Assembly: GCF_030645335.1 (NCBI RefSeq)
Contig: NZ_JAUSNH010000009.1
Location: 1-41,881, forward strand
Direction of reading: 5' to 3'
Origin: Lacisediminimonas sp.
GTDB lineage: Bacteria; Pseudomonadota; Gammaproteobacteria; Burkholderiales; Burkholderiaceae_D
DNA: 41,881 bases
A model generated the notes under the pieces. That model made no database searches. It was not told where the DNA came from and saw only the letters and a program-made list of their open reading frames with translations. Made by a program: the position numbers and the translations under genes. This document shows, piece after piece, positions 25,739-34,055 of the stretch; within the stretch, counting starts at the first letter, position 1, and each line of letters begins with the position of its first letter.

Positions 25739-27148
25739 ATGCTCCGCCAACTTAATTGCGTTGATCGCACTAATGCTCCATTTGTAAACTCGTCCACACT
25801 GGCCAATCCGACCGCAACGAGGCGGTCGCCCATCGTGCTGAGCAAGGGCGACAAATGGCTCGCATTCAGTTCTCTGGGCGAATCATTCAAATCCCTGCGC
25901 TGGCAACAGCAGGCCCAGCATGTAGAGGACTACCTGAGGCACAACACGGTCGCCCTCACCAAGGCATTCCGCAATGAGCTGTACCTGGCACGCAAAAACT
26001 GGGAATTCATCACCGCTTCCACTGCGCAGTCGCCCGCAGAACTTGATGCGGCGTTCGACCAGTACGTTGCAGAAACCATGGCCGAAAATTTCGTCCCCCA
26101 AGCCAGGCTGGACTGTTTCCGGAACCATTGGGGCGATCCGGACAAGGTCGCGGTATTGGCGCAGGCCACACAATTGTCCGGCGGTGGCGGGCTGGCCAGA
26201 TGGCCGCTTGCAGGCGTGTGCGAAGCGCTGCTGGTTTTGCATGATCCAAAGTCCCTAGCGCAGACCCGGCAGGGCCAATATGTTCAGGCCGGCCTGCTGA
26301 ATTTCATAGATGAAATATCCACGAAATTCGCTGATCCGGAAACCCGGCGCAGCCATCTGAAGGCCTACGTCTGCGCCCTGGAATTGCAGCTGGCCATGCA
26401 GCTTCCGCAGGGAGTCCAGGCCAAGTACCTGGCCTGCAAGCGCGAACCGGACCGTTCCGTTCGGCATGATCGCCTCGACATCCTGTTGCGGGTCCAGCTA
26501 TTTGCGATCGATGACTTGCTCGATACTGTCACGGATGCCGATTTGGCCCTGGAAGCGCTCAAGATCATCTGGATGCAAGCACCTGTCTCCGGCGTGCCGT
26601 TCGCCCGCAGGCTGTCGGCGATGCTGGCTATCAGCCTTGATCCTGAATGCCTGCTGCAGGAGATCGAAGAACACTTGCTGGATCGGCTTGAATTGCCCGA
26701 AGCGAGCTTGAATCAATACCGTGCCCTCGCTGCAAACCGGAGCAATGTGGATGGGCAGCATCGCGCACAATTCCTGGAACGCGAACTTACCCGTATTTAT
26801 ACGCCGCCAAAGTATGTCAAGCCCCAAAAGCATGCCGAGCCCGGAACGGCAGAGGCCCGGGAACTGCCGACCTCAAACGCTTCGCCTTTCCCCAACATGG
26901 TCAGATGGCTGGATTTGGAGCAAATGGCGAGGCGCAATGCCTCCAGCGTGAATGAAAAATTGCAGTCTATTAAGACCAATGTCACGGGCGAGCGCACCGC
27001 CGCCAGGCATACTCCCTTGCTCCGGGCGATCCTCGCGGTGACCGATGCGTTGATAATGGACGGCGAGTTGTCCAATGGCGAACGATCACAATTCGCCAAG
27101 CGCTTGCTTGCCCTGTCCACTGGATCGATGACGCCAGGCATGGCCTGA
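25739..27148 (+). CDS. Protein of unknown function (orphan, mainly helical)
   Basis: A 469-residue protein with no motif I recognise. There is no signal peptide or membrane segment. The first 37 residues are rich in Ser, Thr, Asn and Pro. Most of the rest appears alpha-helical with many Leu/Ala/Gln (for example a helical run around 230-320). A Pro/Lys/Glu/Ala-rich linker follows near 360-380, then a C-terminal helical part ending GSMTPGMA. The ATG at 25739 is preceded by GAGG at a good distance; an overlapping in-frame TTG at 25733 is less likely. It is monocistronic: divergent from queE and convergent with the VWA gene (64 bp gap). The polar N-terminus, cytoplasmic character and weak hrp-box-like upstream sequence raise the possibility of a type III secreted protein, but this is speculative. 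It could equally be a lineage-specific cytoplasmic protein. Confidence 0.8.
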   Translation: MLRQLNCVDRTNAPFVNSSTLANPTATRRSPIVLSKGDKWLAFSSLGESFKSLRWQQQAQHVEDYLRHNTVALTKAFRNELYLARKNWEFITASTAQSPAELDAAFDQYVAETMAENFVPQARLDCFRNHWGDPDKVAVLAQATQLSGGGGLARWPLAGVCEALLVLHDPKSLAQTRQGQYVQAGLLNFIDEISTKFADPETRRSHLKAYVCALELQLAMQLPQGVQAKYLACKREPDRSVRHDRLDILLRVQLFAIDDLLDTVTDADLALEALKIIWMQAPVSGVPFARRLSAMLAISLDPECLLQEIEEHLLDRLELPEASLNQYRALAANRSNVDGQHRAQFLERELTRIYTPPKYVKPQKHAEPGTAEARELPTSNASPFPNMVRWLDLEQMARRNASSVNEKLQSIKTNVTGERTAARHTPLLRAILAVTDALIMDGELSNGERSQFAKRLLALSTGSMTPGMA

Positions 27149-27212
27149 GCGTTCGGCGCAAGGCAGCCTGCAAGGGGCTGCCGTGCGCCATCCGCTATCT
27201 GCATTCAGCGGG

Positions 27213-28271
27213 CTAGAGGATGCGATTGAACCAGAGCATCGACAACAGCGCCGACATCAGTGCCAGGCCTGCGGCAATCGCCGAGAAAACCGCCGTTATT
27301 TCGGTGGTTTTCTTTTCCATCACGAGCTTGGAATTGAGTGTCTTGTAGACCTTGGTCAGGTCGGGGGCATTGCCAGCGTAAAAGTATTCGGCATTGGTGA
27401 TGCCGGCGATATTTTTCAGCACATCTTCATCCAGCCTGACCCGCATCGACCAGCCTTCCGAACCGATGATTTCGCCGGCCGGCGTGCCCACCCCAACCGT
27501 GAATACCCGCACGCCGCGCTCAGCCGCCATTTTCGCCGACTCCATGGGCTCAGGTCCCGTGGTGGTTTGGCCGTCGGTGAGCAGGATAATGGCGGCAGAC
27601 TTGTAGGACCCCGGTGGCACGGGCCTGACTGCATCCGGTTCCCTGGCCGGCGGCTGGTCGAGCGACATTGCGCGTGTGGGGTCCCGTGATCCAGGTTCCA
27701 AACGGGGATTGGTCGAACTCAAGTCGAATTCAATCTCCGGGAAAATCGTCTTCAGTGATACCAGGATACCGCTGCCTACTGCGGTCCCACGCTGCAATTG
27801 GAAGCGCTCAATGGCGGCGATCGCGTCTTCCCTGGACAAGGTCGGTGGCTGCACCACGGCCGCCGTGCCAGCAAACGAGACGACGGCGATGCGTGTCGTC
27901 ATCGGCGTGTCTTCGACGAAGCTGCGCGCAGCTGCTTGTGCTGCAGCCAGCCGGGTCGGTGCGACATCGGTAGCCCGCATGCTTCCCGACACATCGATCG
28001 CCAGCACGATCAGCTCGTGCTGGGAAGGCAAGGTAATCAGCGCGGCCGGGCGCGCGACCGCCACCAACATCGCTGCAATCGCCAGCAGGAACAATGCGGG
28101 CGGCAAATGACGCCGCCACCCCTGGCCGGCACCCAGCGCCTCCTTGACCACGGTCAGGCTGGCATAGCGCAGCGCCAGTTTTTTTCTTCGCCCCAGCATC
28201 AGCACATAGACCGCCACCAGGGCCGGCAGCAGCAACAGCAGCAGCAACATCTCGGGCCACAGGAAAGTCAC
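27213..28271 (-). CDS. von Willebrand factor A domain membrane protein (BatA-like)
   Basis: A 352-residue inner-membrane protein with an N-terminal hydrophobic pair of helices (about 6-26 and 56-74) and a VWA domain from about 87. It carries the MIDAS metal site D92-S94-S96 in IDVSGS and a later TDG (ILLTDGQTTTG). A C-terminal transmembrane helix lies at about 325-348. It matches BatA-type proteins of MoxR-DUF58-VWA clusters. The start is a GTG at 28271, one base after the DUF58 gene stop, with GGAG upstream; the longer open frame to 28376 runs inside the DUF58 gene. It is the last gene of the operon. BatB/BatD-like partners are not present. The role is probably chaperone-like or in envelope stress. 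Confidence 0.88.
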   Translation of the reverse strand: MTFLWPEMLLLLLLLPALVAVYVLMLGRRKKLALRYASLTVVKEALGAGQGWRRHLPPALFLLAIAAMLVAVARPAALITLPSQHELIVLAIDVSGSMRATDVAPTRLAAAQAAARSFVEDTPMTTRIAVVSFAGTAAVVQPPTLSREDAIAAIERFQLQRGTAVGSGILVSLKTIFPEIEFDLSSTNPRLEPGSRDPTRAMSLDQPPAREPDAVRPVPPGSYKSAAIILLTDGQTTTGPEPMESAKMAAERGVRVFTVGVGTPAGEIIGSEGWSMRVRLDEDVLKNIAGITNAEYFYAGNAPDLTKVYKTLNSKLVMEKKTTEITAVFSAIAAGLALMSALLSMLWFNRIL

Positions 28272-28272
28272 T

Positions 28273-29208
28273 TCAATGCTCCAGATGTCGTGGCATCGCA
28301 CGGCTCGCGGTGCACTGCGAAGCGCGCAGCTTGCGCAGCGCGGCGAAGCGCTGGATTGCCTCCATGAGCACGTCATCGGTCGACAGTTCCAGCGTATCCA
28401 CGCCGGCTTCGGCCAGCGCCAGACGCAACGCGGCTTCCCGATATCGGGCGGCCGCGGCGAAGCGGCGACGAAAAGCGGCGTCGTGGGTATCTATTGTCAG
28501 CTGTTCACCGGTTTCGGCATCTTGCACGACGAGCAGGCCGAGGTCGGGCAATGCCATTTCCATCCGGTCGTACAGGCGCACCGCCACCACGTCGTGCCGT
28601 TGCGCCAGTTGTGCCAGCGTGCGGTTCCAGCCCGGCTCGCTGATGAAATCCGAAACGATGAACACCATCGAGCGGCGCGCAATCAGCGGCTGGGCATGTT
28701 GCAGGAAATGTTGCAGGTTGGTCGCCGTGGCAGAGTGCATTTCCGGACGGGCCTGCATGCGATGCAGCAAATGGAGCACCTGCTTGCGTCCGGCCCTGGC
28801 CGGGATCACGGCATCGACATCGCTGCCATAGAACATGGCGCCGATACGATTACCGTGGTGCGCAAGCATGCGCGCCAGCACCGCCACCAATTCCAGCGCC
28901 ACAGCCCTCTTCTTGATTGAAGCCGAGCCAAAATCAACAGAAGGGCTCATATCCAGCAGGAACCAGGCAGTGACGTCACGCTCCTCGTTGAATACGCGCA
29001 CGAAAGGCGTTTGCTGGCGCGCGGTGACGTTCCAGTCGATGTGGCGTACATCGTCGTGATATTGGTATTCCCGCAGGTCGGCCAGGTCGATGCCGTTGCC
29101 ACGGAACAGCGAACGGTAGTCACCATGGAGTGTGCCATCGAGCCGGCGGATCACGGTCCATTCCAGCCGCCGCAGCAGGGCTTCAGGCGTTTGCACGGAT
29201 TCGGACAT
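28273..29208 (-). CDS. DUF58 domain protein of a MoxR cluster
   Basis: A 311-residue protein with the DUF58 core LREYQYHDDVRHIDWNVTAR (44-63) followed by FLLDMSPSVDFG and a VWA-like fold. No signal peptide or membrane segment is visible. DUF58 proteins are almost always encoded with a MoxR AAA ATPase and VWA proteins, as here. The first 26 bases overlap the 3' end of the MoxR gene, and the VWA gene starts one base after its stop, so all three are translationally coupled. Function is inferred from the family: a partner in a MoxR-driven assembly or maturation system. Confidence 0.9.
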   Translation of the reverse strand: MSESVQTPEALLRRLEWTVIRRLDGTLHGDYRSLFRGNGIDLADLREYQYHDDVRHIDWNVTARQQTPFVRVFNEERDVTAWFLLDMSPSVDFGSASIKKRAVALELVAVLARMLAHHGNRIGAMFYGSDVDAVIPARAGRKQVLHLLHRMQARPEMHSATATNLQHFLQHAQPLIARRSMVFIVSDFISEPGWNRTLAQLAQRHDVVAVRLYDRMEMALPDLGLLVVQDAETGEQLTIDTHDAAFRRRFAAAARYREAALRLALAEAGVDTLELSTDDVLMEAIQRFAALRKLRASQCTASRAMPRHLEH

Positions 29209-30199
29209 GATTTTCCAGTGGGCGTTCGGGGGCCGGCAAGTGCTTCATCAGGCGCATGATCAGCTGGTCCGCACTGACGTTATCGGACAGGGCTTCATAG
29301 GACAGCGACAACCTGTGCCGCAATACATCGGGCGCGATATCGGTCAGGTCATCGGGCAACACATAACTGCGCCCGCGCAGGAAGGCCAGCGCCCGTGCGC
29401 CCACTACCATCTGGATCGTGGCGCGCGGGCTGGCGCCGTAGTTGAGGTATTTTCCCAGGGCCGGGATGCCGTATTTTCCAGGGTCGCGCGTCGCCGCCAC
29501 CAGCCGCACCGCATACTGGATCAGCGACGGATCGACAAAGCCATCGCGACATTCCCTTTGCAAGGCGGCAAGTTGCTCGGTATTGGTGACCGGGACAATG
29601 CTGGCGCCTTCCCCGGTGACCCGATTGACGATCACGAACTCTTCTTCTTCGCTGGGATAGTCGACCAGAATTTTCATCATGAAGCGATCGATTTGCGCTT
29701 CCGGCAGCGGATAGGTGCCTTCGGTTTCGATCGGATTTTGCGTCGCCATCACCAGAAATGGCCGCGGTACCGGGTAGGTTTCACCGGCAATCGTGACCTG
29801 GTATTCCTGCATGACTTCCAGCAAGGCGCTTTGCACCTTGGCCGGCGCCCGGTTGATCTCGTCGGCCAGCAAGAGATTGGTAAAGACGGGGCCGAAGGAA
29901 GTGCTGAATTCGCCGGTGCGCTGGTTATAAATGCGGGTGCCGATCAGGTCAGCCGGTACCAGGTCCGGCGTGAACTGTATGCGCTTGAACGTGCCACGGA
30001 TGGTGCGCGACAGGGTCTTCACGGTCAGCGTCTTGGCCAGGCCGGGCACGCCTTCTACCAGCAGGTGGCCCTGCGCCAGCATCGCCACCAGCACCCGCTC
30101 CAGGAAATGGTCCTGGCCGACCACCACCTTTTTTACTTCATACAGGATGTGCTGCATCTGTTGCGCGACAGATTCATTCAATGGCCGGAATTCATTCAT
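29183..30199 (-). CDS. MoxR family AAA+ ATPase
   Basis: A 338-residue AAA+ ATPase with Walker A GVPGLAKT (50-57), Walker B LLLADE (109-114) followed by INRAPAKVQSALLE, sensor ATQNPIE and LPEAQIDRF. These are diagnostic for MoxR/RavA-type chaperone ATPases. The frame is open to 30274, but the ATG at 30199 has AGGAA upstream and yields the family N-terminus. It is 22 bp downstream of the serine protease gene and overlaps the DUF58 gene by 26 bp. It probably powers maturation of a target through the DUF58 and VWA partners. Confidence 0.93.
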   Translation of the reverse strand: MNEFRPLNESVAQQMQHILYEVKKVVVGQDHFLERVLVAMLAQGHLLVEGVPGLAKTLTVKTLSRTIRGTFKRIQFTPDLVPADLIGTRIYNQRTGEFSTSFGPVFTNLLLADEINRAPAKVQSALLEVMQEYQVTIAGETYPVPRPFLVMATQNPIETEGTYPLPEAQIDRFMMKILVDYPSEEEEFVIVNRVTGEGASIVPVTNTEQLAALQRECRDGFVDPSLIQYAVRLVAATRDPGKYGIPALGKYLNYGASPRATIQMVVGARALAFLRGRSYVLPDDLTDIAPDVLRHRLSLSYEALSDNVSADQLIMRLMKHLPAPERPLENHVRIRANA

Positions 30200-30221
30200 G
30201 GGCGTTCCTGGATGGTAGGGG

Positions 30222-31217
30222 TCAGAACGGTGACTCGCCGGCTGCTGCCGCAGCATTTTCAATGGGTACCGCAAACGCGATGCCGATGAAGACGCCCTGG
30301 CCTGCCGGATTGAGGATGGCTGTCACGATGCCGACCACGGCGCCATCCATCGTGACCAGTGGCCCGCCGGAGTTGCCCGGATTTGCCGCCGCATCGAACT
30401 GGATCAGGTTGCTGAGCAGCTTGTCGCCTTCGGGCGATGCATACTGGCGGCGCAGGCCGGAAATGACGCCCGACGAGACGGACGGGCCAATACCGAACGG
30501 GAAGCCGACCGCGATCACGCGCTCGCCCAGCGCCAGGTCGGTGGTTGAACGCAATGTGGCGGCAACCAGGTCATCCGGCAGGCTGCGGGCCTGCAGTACC
30601 GCCAGGTCATTTTCCTGCTGGCGGGCGATCACCGTGGCGTCGGACTTGCTGCCGTCATGGAACACCACCTGCACCCGGTTGGCGCCGGCGACCACATGCA
30701 AATTGGTCAGGATGATTCCGGTGTCGACAATCACCAGGCCGGTGCCAATCCCGGTGAGCAATTCATCCTTGTCGCCGCCCGGTTCGCTGGCCTGTTTGGC
30801 GGAATGCTGCTGGTCGCCCTTGGCGCCGGCGCCAAACTGCCGTACCCGAACCACGGAGCGCCGGACCGCATCGAAGGCGCGCACCTCCGGTGCTGGCAAG
30901 ACGGTTTTTTCCAGCGTATGCAGTACTGCGCGGTCAATATCCCTTTGCGTCAGTGGTCGCGCAGGTATTGGTCCCCACTGCTGCCAGCCTGCGGCCAGTG
31001 CGCCCAGGATTACCAGCAACAGCAGGCTACGCCACCAGATGTGGCGGGCAATCGCAACACCCGGACGGGATTCATGTGCCGCATTGGCGTTGGTGGCTGT
31101 CGCATCGGCGTTGCGCTCAGCCGGGTTCGCACTGCGCGCTGCATCCATCCCGTCGTCGCCGTGCTGCGGCGCTCCGGGCGATGTTGGCGAGCTGCTGTAA
31201 AGGCCGATTTTTTTCAT
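30222..31217 (-). CDS. Membrane-anchored trypsin-like serine protease (S1C/HtrA-like, no PDZ domain)
   Basis: A 331-residue protein. The first 60 residues are polar and probably cytoplasmic (rich in Ala, Asn, Asp). A transmembrane helix lies at about 62-80, and the trypsin-like domain (about 110-325) should be in the periplasm. The catalytic triad is H174 (TNLHVV), D204 (ENDLAVL) and S283 (GNSGGPL). A Gly/Asp/Lys/Gln-rich loop (about 129-152) precedes the first strand. The protein ends soon after the protease domain, so the PDZ domains of DegP/DegS are missing. The ATG at 31217 lacks a clear ribosome-binding site; an internal ATG at residue 24 is an alternative. It is the first gene of protease-MoxR-DUF58-VWA, suggesting proteolysis linked to that chaperone system. 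Confidence 0.88.
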   Translation of the reverse strand: MKKIGLYSSSPTSPGAPQHGDDGMDAARSANPAERNADATATNANAAHESRPGVAIARHIWWRSLLLLVILGALAAGWQQWGPIPARPLTQRDIDRAVLHTLEKTVLPAPEVRAFDAVRRSVVRVRQFGAGAKGDQQHSAKQASEPGGDKDELLTGIGTGLVIVDTGIILTNLHVVAGANRVQVVFHDGSKSDATVIARQQENDLAVLQARSLPDDLVAATLRSTTDLALGERVIAVGFPFGIGPSVSSGVISGLRRQYASPEGDKLLSNLIQFDAAANPGNSGGPLVTMDGAVVGIVTAILNPAGQGVFIGIAFAVPIENAAAAAGESPF

Positions 31218-31453
31218 GGGATGGGACGATGCGTCATGCAGCCGGACCGATGCAATACCGCACGCCTGGATTGCGCTTGCGAATCTGGATTCATCTTGGT
31301 GGACAACAGTTGGCAGCTCACGTTGCCATCAGGTGCTTGACGCTGCGCAAAAGCGAACCGGCACGCGATCTGCGATCAGACCACGCACCGGTTTGGGACC
31401 CGGGCCGGGCGTCCACCGTCAAACCGGACCAGACACCAACAAGGCCTTACTTG

Positions 31454-32905
31454 CTATTGCTTGGCGCCGATGAATCCGCCCAGGGAAATGCGCCCGCTCG
31501 CAGAATTGTTCATGGAAAACACGCCGGCAAGTTCGGCCGGACCGGCGCCGCTGCCGCCGGCCGCAACAACCGGTCCGAAGAAGCGTGCGCTCAGGCCGCC
31601 GGACATACTGGCATTGGCTGCCGCCGCCGTCATGTAGGCGGCAGTGTCCGCCCCCGCATCGCCCAGGCTTGCGCTGACGGTGACGGCGGTGGGTACCGGT
31701 GCGAGGCTGGCGTCATAGGTCACGGGATTGCTCAGTGCCACGGTGACTTGCCGGGTCGCGAAATTCGCCGTCACCGTGACCGCTGCGCGAAACACGACAG
31801 GGTCGTCCTTGGCATTCGGGGAATACCAGCCGTAGGCCAGGCCGACATAGGTCGCGCTGCCGGCGTTGGGCACGGTGGCCGGGTCGGTGGCTTCGCCAAA
31901 AGCGACCGTGCCGCGCCGTCCGCGGTTGTGCTCGAAGGTACCGCCCCATTCCAGGATATTGACCGTGTCCTGGGTCATCCAACTGCCAAAGTTGGCGTAC
32001 CGGTAGCTCCAGGTGTCGAGTGTGCGATAGCCCTTGGAACCCGGGAACGGCACATCAGGTGCGGTCGAGCCGCCAAGATAAGTGGGATTGCCGTTGGCGT
32101 CGGGCTGTCCAATGCCGGCAGCAGCGTCGCCATCCTCATGCAGCCGGCCACCCACCGTCACGTCAGGTTCAATGCCGCCGCTGCGCCAATTGCCTTGCGT
32201 GGTGCGCACACCAGTCGATTCAATCGTCGGACACGGAATCAGGTCGGCCGGGCAGCGCGACGGTTCGCTGCGCGGGAAGTAGGAATTGTTGGCATAGTTG
32301 AGCTTGGTGCCGGCAAAATGCTTGATGCCGACATCCCACCAATTGGTGTCGGTCACGGGTGGCAGGGACTTGAAACTCAGCGCGCTACTGTTGTCGAGTT
32401 CGACCCGGCCGCGCGCGGTCATGAATGTCTCGATGATGATCGGACGATCAGTCACCTGATCCCATGAGATACCGAGATTGCGCAGCAACAATGCCGGCGT
32501 GCTGACTGCGGCGTTGGCATCTTTCCTGATACGCACCTCGGCGCTGCCGCCGCTGGCCGGCATCAGTCCGATTGCCTTGCCCACTTCAACAATGACCGGT
32601 TCAAGATCATTGGTGGACTTGCCGTAGGCCTGGACTCCCGAGCGCGTGAGCCCAATGCCATTGTCAACGCGAAGGATGCTGCCGCCGCTACATTGCCAGC
32701 CGGCGCCGTCCGGGCAGGACATGGTCATGGCTGCCAGTGCGCCGTCCACCGGGGTAAGGTCTGCCGGAGTACTGCCGCCGCTGCCGGTGGCGCTTGTAAC
32801 GCCCGGCGTCACAGCGCCGGGACTATCCGAAGCGCCGCCGCCACAGGCGCACAGCAGGACGGATAGAATGGCGGGAAACAGGCGAGCCTGATGTAAAAGA
32901 CGCAT
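31454..32905 (-). CDS. Lipoprotein with a TbpB-like C-terminal beta-barrel domain
   Basis: A 483-residue exported lipoprotein. The signal peptide ends in a lipobox LCAC, so lipid attachment is predicted at C21. A Gly/Ser/Thr/Pro linker follows (about 22-50). The body is rich in beta-prone, Gly/Asn/Thr-containing stretches. The C-terminus from about 437 reads GLSARFFGP, then AELAGVFSM and SLGGFIG. That is the ending typical of the transferrin-binding-protein-like beta-barrel domain (TbpB_B_D) found in surface lipoproteins such as TbpB and related binding or haemophore proteins. The ATG at 32905 has CGGAG upstream; the open frame to 33028 is not used. No TonB receptor or Slam (DUF560) gene is next to it. 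Ligand unknown; surface exposure is inferred. Confidence 0.75.
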   Translation of the reverse strand: MRLLHQARLFPAILSVLLCACGGGASDSPGAVTPGVTSATGSGGSTPADLTPVDGALAAMTMSCPDGAGWQCSGGSILRVDNGIGLTRSGVQAYGKSTNDLEPVIVEVGKAIGLMPASGGSAEVRIRKDANAAVSTPALLLRNLGISWDQVTDRPIIIETFMTARGRVELDNSSALSFKSLPPVTDTNWWDVGIKHFAGTKLNYANNSYFPRSEPSRCPADLIPCPTIESTGVRTTQGNWRSGGIEPDVTVGGRLHEDGDAAAGIGQPDANGNPTYLGGSTAPDVPFPGSKGYRTLDTWSYRYANFGSWMTQDTVNILEWGGTFEHNRGRRGTVAFGEATDPATVPNAGSATYVGLAYGWYSPNAKDDPVVFRAAVTVTANFATRQVTVALSNPVTYDASLAPVPTAVTVSASLGDAGADTAAYMTAAAANASMSGGLSARFFGPVVAAGGSGAGPAELAGVFSMNNSASGRISLGGFIGAKQ

Positions 32906-32958
32906 GGAAAACTCCGGAAAGAGAGCTTGCAGATGATCGGAAGAAAACTGCCTCCACG

Positions 32959-32989
32959 TTATCAATTCGATCACTTCAGTCGTTGATAA
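32959..32989. promoter_or_regulatory. 7-bp inverted repeat in a divergent promoter region
   Basis: TTATCAA (32959-32965) and TTGATAA (32983-32989) are perfect reverse complements 17 bp apart. They lie in the 149 bp between the divergent lipoprotein and DsbA-family genes. An operator is possible; the regulator is unknown. Confidence 0.4.
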
Positions 32990-33054
32990 AGCCGCAACGA
33001 TTGCTGCAGGCCAGGCGAGCCAGATCAAATACCCCCAATAAAAAAGGAACCGGA

Positions 33055-33723
33055 ATGAGCGTTACCCTGAAGATCGATTTCGTATCCGATATCGCGTGCC
33101 CGTGGTGCGCAGTGGGCCTGAATGCGCTGCAGTTGGCGCTGCGGCAACTCGACGGCGAAGTACAGGCGGACCTGCATTTCCAGCCATTCGAACTGAACCC
33201 GGACATGGCGCCGGAAGGTCAGGACACGATGGAGCACCTGGTTGAAAAATACGGTGGCACCCGGGAGCAGATGCAAGCCAACCAGCAAGTAATCGCACAG
33301 CGCGGCGCGGAAGTTGGCTTCCCGTTCAATCTTGAGCGCCGCACGCGGGTGTACAACACCTTTGACGCGCATCGCTTGCTGCACTGGGCGCACGAAAAAG
33401 GTCAGCCACAGCAACTGGCATTGAAACAAGCCTTGTTGAAGGCCTATCTGTCGGATGGGCTTGATCCGTCAAACCACGAGGTACTGGTCGCGGTCGCCAA
33501 AGCGAGTGGACTGGACGAGGCGCGCGCCCGTGAAATTCTCGCTGGCGACGATTACGCGCAGGCGGTGCGCGCCCAGGAACAGTTTTACCTGGAGCGGGGA
33601 ATCCATTCAGTCCCATCGGTCATCATCAACCAGCGTCACCTGATTCAAGGCGGGCAGCCGGTGGAAATGTTTGTGCAGGCATTGCGCCAGCTAGCTGCAG
33701 ACCAGGATCAGGCAACTAGCTGA
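33055..33723 (+). CDS. DsbA family oxidoreductase (FrnE-like)
   Basis: A 222-residue thioredoxin-fold protein of the FrnE/2-hydroxychromene-2-carboxylate isomerase-like branch of the DsbA family. The redox motif C15-P-W-C18 lies after the first strand (KIDFVSDIACPWC). The helical insertion is present, and the cis-proline is in HSVPSVIIN. There is no signal peptide, so it acts in the cytoplasm, as FrnE does. The longer frame from 32983 is rejected because the ATG at 33055 has AGGAA upstream and the exact family start. It probably reduces or isomerises disulfides in stress response; polyketide-type roles are known for some members but nothing nearby supports that. Confidence 0.92.
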   Translation: MSVTLKIDFVSDIACPWCAVGLNALQLALRQLDGEVQADLHFQPFELNPDMAPEGQDTMEHLVEKYGGTREQMQANQQVIAQRGAEVGFPFNLERRTRVYNTFDAHRLLHWAHEKGQPQQLALKQALLKAYLSDGLDPSNHEVLVAVAKASGLDEARAREILAGDDYAQAVRAQEQFYLERGIHSVPSVIINQRHLIQGGQPVEMFVQALRQLAADQDQATS

Positions 33724-33797
33724 AATAAAAGAAGCGACGGCAGGAACCGGACAGAAAGACGCGATACCCACAGGCTCCGAATATTCCAGGAGCGCGC

Positions 33798-33944
33798 ATG
33801 CGGTCATCAATGAAAAAATATCTTGTCTTGGCATTGTTCTTCGCACTGTGGGGGCAGTTAGTGGCGCGCGCTGAAGCTGCCGAGCCCGGCGCCAAGCGCA
33901 GCGATGATGGCGTCGCCCATCGTGCGAAATCCTGCCTTGGCTAA
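33798..33944 (+). CDS. Small secreted peptide (48 residues), unknown function
   Basis: A short gene starting at ATG 33798 with AGGAG six bases upstream, ending at TAA 33942-33944. The product has a clear signal peptide: basic start (R2, K6, K7), hydrophobic core LVLALFFALWGQL (9-21), and a likely cleavage site after ARA or AEA. This leaves a mature peptide of only about 20-23 polar residues containing one cysteine (SCLG at the end). It lies 74 bp after the DsbA-family gene and 111 bp before the eRF1-like gene. I recognise no family. The good ribosome-binding site and signal peptide argue for a real gene; conservation needs to be tested. Confidence 0.55.
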   Translation: MRSSMKKYLVLALFFALWGQLVARAEAAEPGAKRSDDGVAHRAKSCLG

Positions 33945-33981
33945 GAATTGCGCCGACACAAATTTTGCCATGCGGACAAAG

Positions 33982-33995
33982 TTGATCTGAATCAA
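33982..33995. promoter_or_regulatory. Perfect FNR/Anr box
   Basis: TTGAT-CTGA-ATCAA matches the FNR/Anr consensus TTGATNNNNATCAA at all ten defined positions. It lies 60 bp before the ATG of the eRF1-like gene (34056). A TACTTA at 34014-34019 could be the -10 element; this would place the box centre near -38, close to the usual -41.5 for activation. It predicts induction at low oxygen. Confidence 0.75.
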
Positions 33996-34055
33996 ATCAA
34001 ATCAGGCTCCAGGTACTTAACCTGAACCGGTGACTCAATCAAACAGGAACCCCCC

